A stretch of DNA of 64,000 nt from Anseranas semipalmata. Lineage: Eukaryota; Chordata; Aves; Anseriformes; Anseranatidae. Under the pieces are notes generated by a model, which saw only the letters and a list, made by a program, of their open reading frames with translations, was not told the DNA's origin and did no database searches. Below are positions 1 to 15,000 of the stretch, one piece after another. The stretch spans positions 461,168 to 525,167 of the forward strand of contig VXAA01004291.1 in NCBI GenBank assembly GCA_013399115.1, written 5' to 3'. Each line of letters starts with the position of its first letter. The stretch's first letter is position 1. The translations under genes were made by a program, and so were the position numbers.

Positions 1-37
1 GAAGGAGCTTTTACTGTAGGCGATTTACCAGTACTTT
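1..37 (+). CDS. HFM1: HFM1 exon E1 (5' truncated by window edge)
   Basis: Reads [12 protein letters not shown] and then one base (t) of a split Phe codon before the donor gtaagt. This is the segment just before motif V in Ski2-like helicases. The exon begins upstream of base 1. Confidence 0.9.
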
Positions 38-3000
38 GTAAGTAAATTTAACTTTGAAAGTCAAAATGTTGTTAATGTATCCTGAGAAGACCTTTGGAAT
101 TGGTAACATTTTATGATTCCACTGTTTATGTTTAACCTTTGGAAATACTTTGTAAAATCCAGATCAAGATGTTTTTGGGTTTCACTTTTACTCTGTGAGT
201 ATACCTAAAAACCAGAGAACTTTTCTTCTTTCCAGCATACACAGAGGTCACCCTCCCTCGTATGTTTGTACAGGGCTGGCCTATATCCAATTTCCTTCTA
301 GTACTGCTGAGCCATCCTGTTGAGATGGAGTACTCTGCTACTATGTCCTTTCTCAGCTTTCACATGATACTTTCTTGGTTTGTCCTTTGCAACCATGGGT
401 TCCCTGAAAGTAAACTTGTACTTTTATGCTTCTTAGATGGGCAGGATTCCATTTTCAAACCCCCTATGCAAGGTGTTTTGACTGACAGGTTCCTAAGAAA
501 TATTCCATCTGCTGTTACATAGAATGAGAAGGTATCTGTTTGAGACATGATGGTCTCATCTTGTCCAGGCCTTCTCTTTTCATATCCAAAAATTCAGACC
601 CTATGAGAAATTGCATATGTGGTTCGTGTACAACAGTGAAGGATTCATGGATTTTTCATTTCTGTACAGTGGTCCTGACTCACTATGAAATTTTAAGGTA
701 GATCCCCTTACTATGATCTGGCAAAATTGCCAGAGTTGCAGTACCCATCCTATTAAAAAAATCTCTCTATTTCTGCAGTCTACTGTACTTTGTCTGCCTG
801 GAGCTTTGTGTATGGCTTTGCCAACTGCTGTGCCATTTCTGAAATCTCAGGAGACAGTGGTTCTACAATTGCTCTTTGCAAAAAGAACTGGAGGCCCTGT
901 GCCACAGCTGAACGTAATGTGCATGTACATTAAAACCACCATTAAAAGAATGCAAAGTTGCTTATTGATACTTGAGTCCTTTGAAATGTGTATTTTGTAT
1001 CAACATTTCAGAATCATCTGAGATCCTATAATTATGCAATAATTTATACAACTGAGGGGAAACTGAAAGGTCATTGGACATTTTCCGCCTCATGTCTGTG
1101 AACATGGAGGGGGATAGGGTTTTAACACACTTTTACAAGTATTGCAAAGGGAAGAAATCTTTGGTCTTGAAATAGATTGTAGGTATACTCACAGTGTGGG
1201 GTGTATATATATGTGGAATGCAGACTGAATTGCACTGATAAGTAACTTTCTTAGCAACTTTTTATATGGTTCATTTTGCTTCAACAAACTTCCAGTTTGC
1301 ATACCTAGACAGTAGGAAAACCAATACTATTCTTGCGAGATGAAGTGGCTGTGCCATTAGTTTAGATTGGATCCTTCTTTCCTGATGTACCTGTAACTCA
1401 TTAATTTTAGTTCTTTCATTTCCAAAAAGAATTGGTGAGTTTAATAATACTTTGTTTTCCTAGCGGAATAGTTGTATCAGTTGGCCTGTATAGCTGATTT
1501 TCCATGTTGAATTTCTGCCACCCCATATAGTTGTTTGAGAAAATGAATTTAAAAATATTAAAGGGAGATAATTTGCATGTAAACAAACTTGACTGGTGTT
1601 TTCCATGTGAGAGTGTGTATTGGTAAAGTATTATGATAATATTGGTGATGAATCTGTGTTGGTGCCATGCATATAAATAATGCTAATGACTGATGACTTG
1701 AAAAAAAAAATTCTTAAAGATACTGGTCACTATGAAGGAAGATAAATACATGGCTCTATTCAAATTTCTGTCCATGAAGAATTATGGATGATGTTTCTTC
1801 AGTGTGTGTGTGTGTGTTTTATTGAAGATGGATTGCATTCTGGATGATCTGCAAATGTTATGAATGTTTAAATAAAAATACCTAAACTTATGTTTTCTGT
1901 TATTTAATATTTAAATATTCACTTTTGAATAGATGTATTCTGGTAAAGAATACTTGATGATAAATGAATGCAGATGGTCAGATACACAAAAAAATTTATG
2001 CAAATACGTGTCTATTCTAGGTCTTATTCTTTCTGGTGCAAAATGCCCTTAGTTTCCACTGACTTCATGAGGAAATAAGAGCTCTTAGCAATGAAAATTA
2101 GGCACTTATTTGCTGCTTGTTTAATGTCTACAAGGCATTTCAGTGGTGTTCATCTTGAAGTCCATGTACTTTAATCTGATCTAGTTACTACTAGCACCTT
2201 AGCTATGGGAGTCAATCTACCTGCACACCTGGTGGTTATAAAATCCACAATGCACTATGTTGGAGGAATGTTTGAAGAGTACAGTGAGACTGATATTCTG
2301 CAAATGATTGGGAGAGCAGGAAGGCCTCAGGTAAGTTAATGCTGTATTATGGTCATGATATCTATAGGCAGATAAGTAGAAACTATTCTTGGCAAAGAAA
2401 CAACAATGCTAAAATTTTTATTGGAGCATTTGTTTTTCAAAGTTTTGTTATTAATAGTTAAATTACATCTGGGTAATATCTACTTGAGAAAGAAATCTGT
2501 TTGCTTTTGTATTGTCCATTAAAAAACAGTGCTTTACCTTGCTGTAGAAGAAGATCTAAAGATTGCGTTTGGTTTACATAAGGAATAGGGATTAAAGAAA
2601 AAGTAGGAAGCTGGCACACAACTTATAAGTTGCATGATAAAAAATTCTAGAATATTTAATAGCACAGAGTGCAATGTACGGTTGTTGTTTTAACTTCAGA
2701 ACAAGAAAACATCTAATTAAGTTAAAAGAAGGGGGCGGGGGGTTGGAAGCACTGCCTTCACAAAGTTCTAATTCATTTTCCTTCCACAAGAAGAGCAGGG
2801 TTGTTGTTTTTTATTTTTTTAACTTTTTAAAGCTTTTTTTGCCTTTTTTTTTTTTTTGCAGTTTGACACTACAGCTACAGCAGTTATTATGACTCGTTGC
2901 AGTACAAAGGAGAAGTATATACAGATGTTAAATGGTGCAGATATAATAGAGAGCAGGTAACTAATTTTTCATAAGACTGTATAGATGGTAGCAACATTTC

Positions 3001-6000
3001 ATAGTTTGTACAGAATGTGTTTTTTCAGGATTTTTTTTCTCTATTTAGAAGAAATTTATGAATCCAAAGGAAAGAAAATCAAGCCCAGTTACTCAGAAGT
3101 AACAGCCTCTGTTTTATCAGATAAAAACATCTTTAGGTCATCTTAAACTTAACAAAAGAAAATTTAGTTGTAGATTCCTGCTGGAAAACTTAAGGAACCG
3201 AAATAGTGCGTATTGCAAAGACAAACAGCAAGAATTGAACCCAGATCGTGTCTCTGAATTTTTAGACAATAGAGTCTAGAAAACACTAAACTATAGAATT
3301 CAGTTGATGTGAACAGAATATCAAGAGAGTCAAATATACAGAAAAGTTAAGATATTAAAGGATAAAACACAAAATTTTGGTCATGTTATTTTTTTTAAGG
3401 TTTAATTTTTCAAATATATTCAAAATATCAACACTGTGCTATAACTTCTAAATTTATGTAGCTTTGTTTTCTAAATTATGGAAGTTCACAGAATTATTTT
3501 TGTTCACTAGACATTAAGCCATAACAAATTACAATTTTGATCATTTACATATTCTTTACTATTTTCTAGTGATTTCACTGATTAAGTGAACAGTTGACTG
3601 TAAAAAAAAAAACAAAATAGTTTTAGCATTTTTTGTACTACTAATTGATGAATATACTTACAGGATTTTTTGGTTGGTTTGTTTTTGACAGCTTGCACAG
3701 GCATCTTGTCGAGCACTTAAATGCAGAAATAGCGCTGCATACTGTCACAGATGTCACTGTAGCTTTGGAATGGATACGATCAACCTTCTTGTACATTAGA
3801 GCTTTAAAAAATCCAACTCATTATGGTTTGTTTGTTTGTTTGTTTGTAATTGATCTAAATTATGACACTGGGGTGTGTTAGATCAATATTGTTTCTTTTG
3901 TTTTCTTATGGACTACTGTTTCATAAGGGGTTGAAGACAAAATGTGTAATGTGGCCTGTAACATTTTTAGGAAAAATAATTTCACTTGTATTAATATAAA
4001 TAATTGGAATTTCAGTGTGGTAAAACTTCAAAAACTATGAAGAAGCCACTTACAGCTTCATAATGGCCTATCTTTTTTCGTTTCAATACACTGGGCCATA
4101 TATAAATAGAGTATCTAGCCATAATGTGGGTTTTGGCACTGAGTAGGTAATCTGCTGCTAAGAAAAAGACTTCGTCTGGTATTTCATAGTTTGGCTAAAA
4201 CAAAATTTTAATAATCTTAATGCTGGTGTCTTCAATTCGTCTTCTCCAGAACAGCATCTCACTTGCCAGTCCTGACCATATCCTTGTTCCTGGCCACTTG
4301 CGCTACACCTGATATGAAGTCATTGGTCACTTGTTGGAGACAATTTTTTTTAAGGATTTATAGATGGGAATGGACCATTGTACATCTGGTACTTGAATTG
4401 GTATTACAGTTTAGGTAGCTTCCTGTATTCTACAATAGGAAGATTCCACATGTGAATTTGGTACTCTGCTAATGTTTACCTTTAGAAGTTCCTTACAGAT
4501 ATTTCTTCAACTTTTAGGACTCTGTGTTATACGGGAACATCTGGAGGTTTTATCTTTTCCTATCTGTTCTAACAACCACTTATTGATACTTAGATATTTA
4601 CACTGTGTAAGGCTCTTGATTTGTTCCCAGTATAATAACATTTAGAATTTTTTCATTTTGGGTATCTGGCTCCTAAAAATTAGGAAATTGGTTTTGATTC
4701 GTTATGTTATTGAGGAGGAAGTACATAATTGTATTAGATTTAAAAAAATTCTCTTTTTCATGAAGGTTTTTCATCTGGGTTGGATAAAATTGGAATTGAA
4801 GCAAAATTACAAGGTAAGTGGCTTTTAAGCTTTCTCAGTGAAATGTTACATTTTAGGCCAGGTTCATCCACGTTTATGCATATTACATAACGCCATTAAT
4901 TTCAACAGATCCAGTCACAGAACAAATGTAATTTACTATGTTGTACTATTGATTTCATTTAATTATTAATACTTTCGGAACACTCTCAGTATATTTTGAC
5001 TGGTAGAAAAGTGTTTCTTGTACAGAGGACAAAAATTAAATGCCTCTATCTACCTCATCTTCCCATATACATACTAAGAAATAAAACTACCCGTAGAGTT
5101 CTCTAATTTTGATTGCTTGTCATTTGTCCTAATTTTCCTTTGCTTGATTTATCTCATTTGCTTTCATTAATTTCTGCTTATATACATTCAAAAAAGCCTT
5201 TTTCTTTCCCTATTACAGAAACCGTGGCTTCTTTTCCCTTCACACATGAAATATTTTGTAATAATATATATAGTTATATTTTTGTGCATTGCATGTGCAA
5301 GGTGAAAGATTTGTGGTTGCTCTGGGAACTATCACTTTGATTGCTTTCCCAACTTATTTTAAAATTCTGAACACTGTACTAATGTTATTTTTGCCTTCTA
5401 ATTCCCTTGGTTTTGAAAGAGAGAAAAGCAAAACACTTTGATCATCCTCAAGCAGATATCCAACACCAGCAACTAAATAGGTTTAGCTAAGTAAATATGA
5501 ATTCATCTGATACAGTATGAAAAATTCTCATGAAGGATTCATAAATACCTTTGGATATTTGAAATTTCAACCATTTAAGTGTTAAAACTTTAGAGGAAAT
5601 CTTTTGTATAAATACTGTGAGTTCTCAGGCCTGTCATTCAGAACTGAAAAAGGCAGCCTCCATGCCATGCATCTGGTCTCTTTTACTTTGCTACTTTTGC
5701 TTTACAGAAAAAGAGTTGGGTTGTCCTGTATCAAATGTCTTTGAGTGAGATTTCCCCAGGCAGAAGTTTGTCACCAACTTAAGAAGGACCTTCACTTGAT
5801 TTCAGTGGAATTACTTTGGCAATATGTTCATTGCAATTAGATGATGTTGTTATTGGCTTGTAAATAAGTAAGTTTTTTCTGCAAGTACTAAAATGTATTT
5901 TCAAATTGTGTACAGAACTGTGTTTGAAGAACTTGAATGATTTATCATCTTTCGATTTGATCAGGATGGATAAAGAAAATAATTTCAAACCAACAGGTAA

Positions 6001-9000
6001 TACCTGTCTAAAAATAAATTAATTTTCAGAAGTGATGTTGAAACAGTAGTGAACTACAAAGGGTCACAACTATTCTTGTGAACCATTAATATGAGTACAC
6101 AAATGTAATAGAGAGTAGAATCTGAAAATTTGCATGCCTAGAATATATGATTTGTTTCTTTAACAAATCATGGAAGTTCATTCTCTTAATCCCTGAACAG
6201 ATCTTCTCTTTTGATGTTGCTGGAAATTTTGTTGCAGATTAGATGAAAATTATAGAACATTATCACAGGATAACAGGATATGACACAGTGCAATGAAAGA
6301 CAGGTTTTATCAATACCAGCTCGTCTCGACAATGCTTTGCTAGAGGTGGTTGGCTTCTCAGCAATCACAGTTCACAGTCTGATATATTACTGTGAATTCA
6401 TCTTCATTGGAGAAAACTAACTGGTGCATATTTTTCTACCACTCTGTGATGGGGTCGGTAATATCCATCAGGTAGCTGGGGGAAGTAGCATATTGAGTCA
6501 GTGGTGCTAAATCTCATACAGCCCTATAATAAGGAAATTAATTCAGTTTTGTGACTTAAATATATACACTGAAAAAATACTTGGTATATTTATTTTTAAA
6601 GGTATGTTTTTCTTTTACAGAGACTGGAAGATTAATGGCATGGTATTATATTGCATTTGATACAGTGAAACAGTTTTTCACAATTAAGGGATCAGAGACT
6701 TTAAATGAATTGGTAATTAAACATTTCAAAGAAAATTTACACATGTTCGATTAATTTAAACAGAATCAAAAATAAGATTCAGAAGTTTTATTTCTTTTAA
6801 AAAGTTCAGGCTTTGTTTATACGAAGTATAAAGTTTTAGAGAATACATCTAAATAAATTCCATATGGAGTATTTTTGAGGCTTTTTACAGGGGAGATCTT
6901 TTGATAACCTCTTCTTTCTCCCCTCACTAGCTTTCTTAGGAATATATAAAGTTGACGAAGCTGTTCTGCTTATGTATAAAATACCATATTGTGTTATTTA
7001 TTTAGTTATACTTTATTGCCCCAAAACAGCTTCATGAGGATCAGATTTTAATTTTAAAGAATGTTATTGTCTTTATTTTAAGCCATTTTCCTCTGTCAGA
7101 TAATCAGGTTATTATTGCAACTGTCATATCACAAAAGACATTTTGTTTTCAAGCAGATACTGTGGTAGAACAGATTGGCCATGAAAAAATAGAATGCCTG
7201 TTCTCTTATAGCTATCTTTGTTACTACAGGATGAAAAAAGTAATGTGAAATACATAACAAATAGCAAAAACTAAATACCAGCCTTGCATGTCATAAAGTC
7301 TTAGCAGTGTGGTTGGTTTTGGATAAGTTCAAGTGGAGTAATCATCTAAAAACTGAAAGAAAAATTGTCCCCTTTTGTCATATAATAACCTTTATAGGAA
7401 GGTGAAAGAAAATTGGTCAGTATTAGGAAGAACTGATTGACCATCTTTTCATGGTCACAGTGTTGAAACAACCAAATTTTAAATGATGTTATTAATTAAT
7501 AAAAAAAAAAAAAAAAAGGAAGAAGTATTAAAAAAATAGCAGAGAAAAAAAAAAATTTTTTTTTTTTTTTTTTTTAAATGTTAAATTGTTACAGGTTACG
7601 ATGATTTCCAACTGCACTGAATTCCTGGATGTCAAGTTAAGAATAAATGAAAAGAAAATACTGAACACTTTGAATAAAGGCAAGGACAAAATAACTATCA
7701 GGTATAAAAAATTAAATACATTGAAAAAGGAAAGTATATTTTTAGTACAAAATAAAACGAATAGCAGAAAATAAGTATATTTTCATGTGTAGGTTTCCAA
7801 TGGAGGGGAAGATTAAAACCAGAGAAATGAAAATAAACTGGTAAATATTATATTTTATTGTTACTTTTTATTGAAAAGCTGTCGTTTTGTGATTGTTGAA
7901 ATCCCTGCTACAATCTGTATCACTTTATAGAGGACCAGATCTTGTATTTTATTGTTTCTGTTCTGAACTTTCTTTTGTTTTCCAGTAGAAACATTTATGT
8001 TGTTATACTTTGCTTACACTATAGGTTATATACCAAGACATGAATATTTCTTTTTCAGTCTTATTCAGGCTCAGCTAGGATGCATTCCTGTTCAAGACTT
8101 TACTTTGACACAAGATACTGGCAAAATATTTAGGAATGGCATAAGAATTACTAGATGTATGGTAAAATTTAATCCTTTTTTTTGTATATATAATATTAAA
8201 AAAATACATTTGATTTTCATACAAGTCAATCTTATTTTTACAGGGTTATCTGACTTTCTGGCATCAAGTAAAAACAACTTTTCTGCATTATTAAACTCTG
8301 TGATTTTAGCTAAGTGTTTCAGGTGCAAGCTTTGGGAAAATTCACTTCATGTGTCTAAGCAATTGGAAAAAATTGGTAAGTACCAGTAAGAAATGATAAA
8401 GGTGTGATGTGAAAGAGAATTAAAAAACTCATAAGCCCCTGGAATGCTTGTTTACATAATTAAACATGTCTCCCAGTTACCCATTTGCCACAGTTGAGTA
8501 CCACAGTTGTCAGAAGTCTGACATGATATTCTTGGGTAAAAGTAATCCATTTGTTGATTTTCTTCAGGCTTTCAAAGTGTTTCATACAGAGTTTTCTTTT
8601 TTTTGATAATACTCGTCTCAGTATTTTGGACATACTCTACGTTTGTGTGATTGCATACCTCTGACTACACTTCACCTTCCTTTTCAAGAAGCTTTCACCA
8701 CAGGTCCTGCTACTCATGAAAGCCATTTAATTTGCATTGACATGGATAGGAATCATGAAATAGAAATAGTTTTACTGTGCATGAGATTCTTATACATGAG
8801 GATCACAAGTTTCTAATAGTGTTCTTCCTATCAGCATTTCCTGTTACTAGATGGACTTCTGTCTGGAAGTACAAATTTGTCGTAATTACTTGAAAAGGAA
8901 TTCAGAAATTTTGGAGTCCTCTGTATAAGAAAAATGTAGTTATCCTTGTTTGAGATAATAGTATGTCTTCTTGCTTTATTGTCTGATCTTACCATACTTT

Positions 9001-12000
9001 CATGCTTTCAGAATGCACTGCAGTTCTCTGCATTTGTTCTTTAAAGACGCATCTACTCTGTATGATACAGTGTAGTACAGAGGTCTGCAAATTAGTGAAT
9101 ACCTAAGCAAGGAAATCCGTATGGTACAGTACGTTACAGATTTACCAGCCTGGGGGCAGAAGCAGTATTGCTTCATTCATGTGGATTCAAACTAGAAGAC
9201 AGGGCTTGTTAGCTTCTGCACAGGCGCAGTACATTGTGGTGGAAACCCATTTCCATTATTTCTGGATCTGTGCTGTGCCTCACGTTTAGCATTTCTGGGT
9301 AGTTAGAATGGGTGGAATAAACATGGCACTTACAGTGTAGACACATCTTCTCCTGTATATTATGTTCAATAGAATGAAGACAGTTATAGTTTTTTTAATA
9401 ACAGAAGTGCTCTCTATATTTATACATTTCTGTCCCAATTTCCACCCCTTTTTCTTGTATTTTTTTCCTATGCCGTCATTGCTCTTGCAGCATATTTTAC
9501 AAAGAATTTATAATTTTCAAATTTTCATTTATTCCACTCACAGGCTTCTTTAACAGTCTACTCACAGTTCGTTCTCTTTCCCTGAATCAAACAGTTACTG
9601 AATTGGTACCTATATTATTATATCTCATTCTTGACCTCTGTCGTGCTATGGCAGCTAAGCCCATTCTATGCGTTTGTGAGTTAAGTGGGTTGTTTGAACT
9701 CACAGAAATTTACTGATACCACATAACATATTTAGAAATCTCTAATTTTTAAACTCTTACCTCAGTATGTTATTTTTTGTACCTTAGAAAAGGCTTAGTA
9801 ATCAGTATTTCCTTTATACCAGTGACTCTTCTTTAACTGATGTTTGGCCTTACTGAGCAATTACCCTTACTGGGTGATTTTTACTGCATTTCTACAACTA
9901 TATCTATTTGTTACTCTTGTCCAATAATGATGCTCCCTCTTGCTCAAATACCTGATTTCTGTTTGCTTGTTCTCACAGACAGAATAATGATCAGTTGCCA
10001 TCCAGGATTTTATTACGTTTACTACATGTTCAGTTTGATTTTCACCTCCATTTTTTAGTTCATCAGAAATAAAAACGAAGAGAAGTAGTCTTACATCATT
10101 TGTAGCTTACGTTTTCTTCACTAATGGAAACCCTTCTGCCATTTCAGGAACTATAACAAAAGAGCTAGTCTTCACTTTCACTTAAAAAGAAACAAGGCAC
10201 CAGCTCTAAGTGAAGTAGCTGCAGAATTAATAAGTGATGGTCTTTAGTCTTCAGACTGGTTGCAGAACTTCTGTAAATGAGAGGAGAGCTGAGAAAAGGT
10301 GCTTTCCCCAAGTCAGACCCAAGAGGTGTTCAAGTATATGTAAGGGAAGGAAGGGTCTTAACAAGTCCCTTATGTTTTTACAGATCATGAAATTCTTAAG
10401 TTGCAATGAGTCCTTTCTTGAAAGATTGCTTTAACATGTCCTCCGAGAAGCAACCTTGAGAGGTTTCACACCTAATTTTCAGATTTCTTTTACTGTTCCT
10501 ATGGAATTATGTGTGATGAGTACACCCACTCATTCTAAGCATTTGGTGCTATCTTTTATCTAAAATTATTTCACTCATTGTAGTAGACTGTAGTTCTAGC
10601 TAAGGAAATGCCTTTTCATATGTACAATATTGACTCTAAATCTCACTAGAAGTTTAAAAGAGTTGAGAATCATGAAGAGGAATAAGATTGTATATAGAAT
10701 TCTATGCCAATCTGCTTGTCACATGGCAGATAAATGGCAAAATATTTTGCTAAATCTTCAAAAACTCATAGACATTTATAATAAATATTTTTTTTTCCTT
10801 GAGTGAATTGCATTATTAGTTTGCTCAAAAACATTGAAATCCTTATGACCTTAACATATAATTAATTCCTTGGATAGGATTCTTTGTCTCAGAAGTTTTA
10901 TTCCCTGTGTGACATGCTCTTTTTTCATCATAGGTATGCAGAACACTTGTTTGTTGACTGTTGTAGAAAGTGATCTAAAATCTGTTTTATACTAGAAAAT
11001 GTACATAAAATGTTGTCAGTGTTGTAATAGTGAATGTTTTCCTTTTCTCTTTACTAATGGATAATGAAATTAATACTAAAATATTTAATCAACTGAAAAG
11101 AAAATTCATGATTTGCTGGGCAAAAAGCTCTGAACAAGCATACTGTAAAATGATTTCTGCTGTTTTTACTTGCTATAATGCAGTTGAGAATAATTAGAGA
11201 TTAGTAATTGTAATTTAACAGCATAAAACTAAATTTTTTCACAGGTGTATCATTGTCAAATGCTATGGTAAATGCTGGGCTGACATCATTTAAAAAAATA
11301 GAAGACACAAATGCAAGGGAACTTGAATTGGTAATATATTATTTTGTAAGCGGATAAACATGATGAGGAAAGTAATATGTCTGCTATATGAGTGCCAGCA
11401 AAACTGAGCGTTTTAAGTGGTTCATTCACTTATACTGGTGATTTTAAAAAGTGCACCTAACCGTTTTTTTTTCTTGAAAACATGTATGATGTTTTGATGT
11501 TTTTAGCAAATTTAACATGGATGACTTTACTGATTTGGCTGTTTTTAGAAAGTAGTTGCTTAAATACATAGAATTTCTTCATTAATATGATTTGAAACAA
11601 CAGACAACATGCATTTCCCTTTTAGTAGTGCTTGTAAATATATATTACCTTTTGTATTTTTTCTGTTTCTTATTAATTTGTGTTAATGGTGAAAATCCTG
11701 ACTTTCTGTTATTGCTAGTTTTAGTTAAAGATGGTGATAGATTAAAATTCTTCTTGAATCATCTATAAAACGCTCCATATTGTAGGCAAGTTAGATTTTA
11801 CCCCAGGACAAATTCTTTGGTTCTTGGCTTCTTTTCTGAGGAATCTGCATTTCCAGTGTTCTGGAAAACGTAACACATTTCTAAATGAACTTGATCTTAC
11901 TTGGGTTTGGGTTTAGGAATTTGATTTTTCGTTTTTGCCCTCTTTTCCAGTTTTCATGTAATTTTTGTTTTGCTTTGTTTTCACTAAAGCTAGGGCAACA

Positions 12001-15000
12001 TAGAGCATCAAGTCATAAAACCTGACTAGTTCTTTAAGGTCATGGGCTAGTTCATTGGCTGTTACCTGAATGGAAGAGGTAGCAACATGAAAAAGTACTG
12101 GAATTTTCTTTTCTATTGGCTATGTTGCTATTCTGGGCATCACTGACATGAGAGAATTAGGAGTGATAAGGGCTTTTGTCCATGTCATAATCGCTCTGGT
12201 GACTTCGATTCCTTGAATTTACATTTGTGTCAGCATCTCTGATCTGCTGAATTTATCAGAAATGAAACTAAATCTTTGCAGATTTTAAACAGACATCCTC
12301 CTTTTGGAAACCAGATAAAAGAATCTGTTTTGCACCTTCCAAAATATGAACTTGCAATTGAACAGGTAATGCTTTTCTATTTATTTTGTGTTTTTATGCT
12401 GATATTGTTAAATGAAAGCAAATAATAACATTAGGAAATTTTGAGCCTTCACTGATAGATTACACAATATCGTGGCCTCATTCCACCTTAGCATGTATAA
12501 TAAAACTCTTAAAGTACAGCTTTGGAATAAACATTCCCTATCACACATTGTCTTCTCTCTCTCTCCCCACCCCCCTCTCAATAGCATTTTGTAGTAGAGT
12601 TGCAAACCAGCATTTTCACATTCTAGCTTTATATGTGAATCTGAGAGTTCTATTTTAAATATTCAAAAAAATAAAAACAAAACCCTAGAGACAGGAAAAC
12701 AACTGTAGAGAACTTACTGAAAACCATTAACTAATATTTATTTTCTGTGTCACACAGCGGAATATATAGAGAGAATAAGTTCTGTTTTAGTTTTTCATTT
12801 GACTTAATATCCAATGAGTGTCTCTAAAGTTATTTGCAGAAGAAAGATTTAACGATGATAAATATAGAGGAATGCTGGAATGGCAAAAGAATTAATCTCA
12901 AAACTGTATCAAAATATACCTAGTTTTCTTCTTGCACCCTTCACTTTGCATAGAACAGAGTAGTTTTGTAGGGTGCTTCATGCAGACTGTCTTTTTTTCT
13001 CAATACTTAATCAAATTTAGGATATTCAGCTATGGACAAGATTAGTACTGCATAAGAGCATCTAAGCACAACAAATAAAAATTGTACTGCAAATTGCTTG
13101 AATTGAGCTTTTGTGCTTCTGTCAACACTTAAAAATTTATGGAAGGACATGTTTTACTTTGCATATTTTAGCAGTTAAGTCATCTTCTATATCATTTGTT
13201 TCTAGCTTCCAAAATACAGTGATACATTGGCTGAAATCTTAGTAACCGTCAAGTTAACAAACTTTGAGCAGCTACAGACAAAGAGAACAGCGCCAGACTT
13301 TCACTATGTTACATTGGTCATAGGAGATGCTGACAATCAAGTAGTTTTTATTCAGAAAATAATGTATGTATGTTCAGTTTTTATTTCTTGGATCTTTTAA
13401 GTGTGTTGCCATTTAATCCTTTCTGTCTTGCAGTTTTTGCAATACTTTCTAATGATGCCAAATGGTACAAAATTAGTCTTTATCCTTAAAATTTTCTAGT
13501 CACTCAATTGTCATCTAAAATGCTGCACAAGACTCGGTATAAATAAAAGAATCATGCTTGTGTGCTTGTCAGTACAGAGGGTATGTGTACAACATTGATG
13601 CCATGTTATAGAAGTTGTCATAATGCAATTTCCACCTAAATACAAAACACATAAAATATCTATTAAAAAGGTACGTTCTCAAGTTGTTACTTGTGATTAT
13701 TAGCTATATTTCTTTAATTATATCATTGTCAAAATTGTTTTTCGCTCAGAGATGAAATTAAATTCTCCGGTTGGATAACTTATGCTTGGAACAAATGGGA
13801 AGAGAGACAAAGTCTTTTCTAACTGTGTGATCTTCACATGAATTCTGGCCAAAGTCTGGCACTTTGGCAGAACTGAAATTGATCTGCAGGATCATGGCTC
13901 TCTTATGGCCATAGATAATATATTACTGGAAGATTATTCTTAAGCCACTTATCAAGAAGGCCAAATAAAGACTCTTTCACGTGGTTACTGCTACCATAGT
14001 ATACAGTCTTGTTTTCATTGACTATGTCTAATAAGACTTGACTGATACATTACAGGGATTCTGTGTTGCTGAAAACTGGAAATTGGATGAAGAAAATTGA
14101 AGTGAAAAGAGCTCTTAAATCAGAGGACATTAGTATAAATTTAATTAGTTCTGATTATGGTAAGTTAATTGGTATGCTTGTAATATAAAAACAACTGCAT
14201 AAGAATTTTGAATAATGATTAAAACACTTTATATCAAACCAAAATATAATAAAATGAACTCAACTGGAAACAAAATTCTATGAAATGTTTTTTACTCTGT
14301 TGAGTATTGCCTAACTGTCCTAATTACAAATCTGTTTATTTGCTAGAATATTAATGTACTGGGAAACATCAGAACTGTTATTAGGAGATACAATTTTGCT
14401 CTGTTGATAGAGATTAGGATTCTCTGTCTTTCACCTGCAAGTTGAATTAACTTTCAGTAGGCATAAACTGTCAGCTTTATAGATTACTTATGCTGGGAAG
14501 AACTGTATTTGCAAATGGTTAGATTTTGCATTCTTTGCGTTTTTTGCATAAAAGTATTAGATACAGATCCATTTCCATCTCAGTAGCAAGAAACTTCTGC
14601 AGTGGAAAATGTCATTGCTTAAGGCGTGAAGATTTAAACATTGGTTCCCTCAGTGCCGGTTTCCATGAAATGGAAGCTACAGTGGCAGATGAGGAGAGAC
14701 AGTAATGACCTTTCATACAGAATTTGAAATACAATTAAAAAATGAACTGGCTGTATTAAATTCTTCATCCTGCTCCACTTGTAAAGATTTCTGTGTTCTA
14801 GATTAACTGAAGTATATTTGATGCTTCCATGATAAACATTAAATATTAGGACTATTACAGTCATCCAGCCTAGAATAATCTGTACTCCTATGGCTAAACC
14901 TGTGGCTCAGGAAGGAAGAAGTGTTTTCTAACCAAATGAGATGAAGAAAAAATTGTCCTTTTATTATTCAGTGGGCTACTACAAGTTGTACTGAGTGCAG

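Noticed and set aside
7997..8389. 130-codon ORF overlapping HFM1 E10 and E11 as if a single exon
   Set aside because: The stretch between the two exons is an intron; splicing at gtatgg (8,157) and at ttacag (8,243) restores the conserved Trp and frame.
9060..9340. Possible transposon remnant in the E11-E12 intron (cagtacgttacag, gcacaggcgcagtac)
   Set aside because: No terminal repeats or recognisable family sequence.
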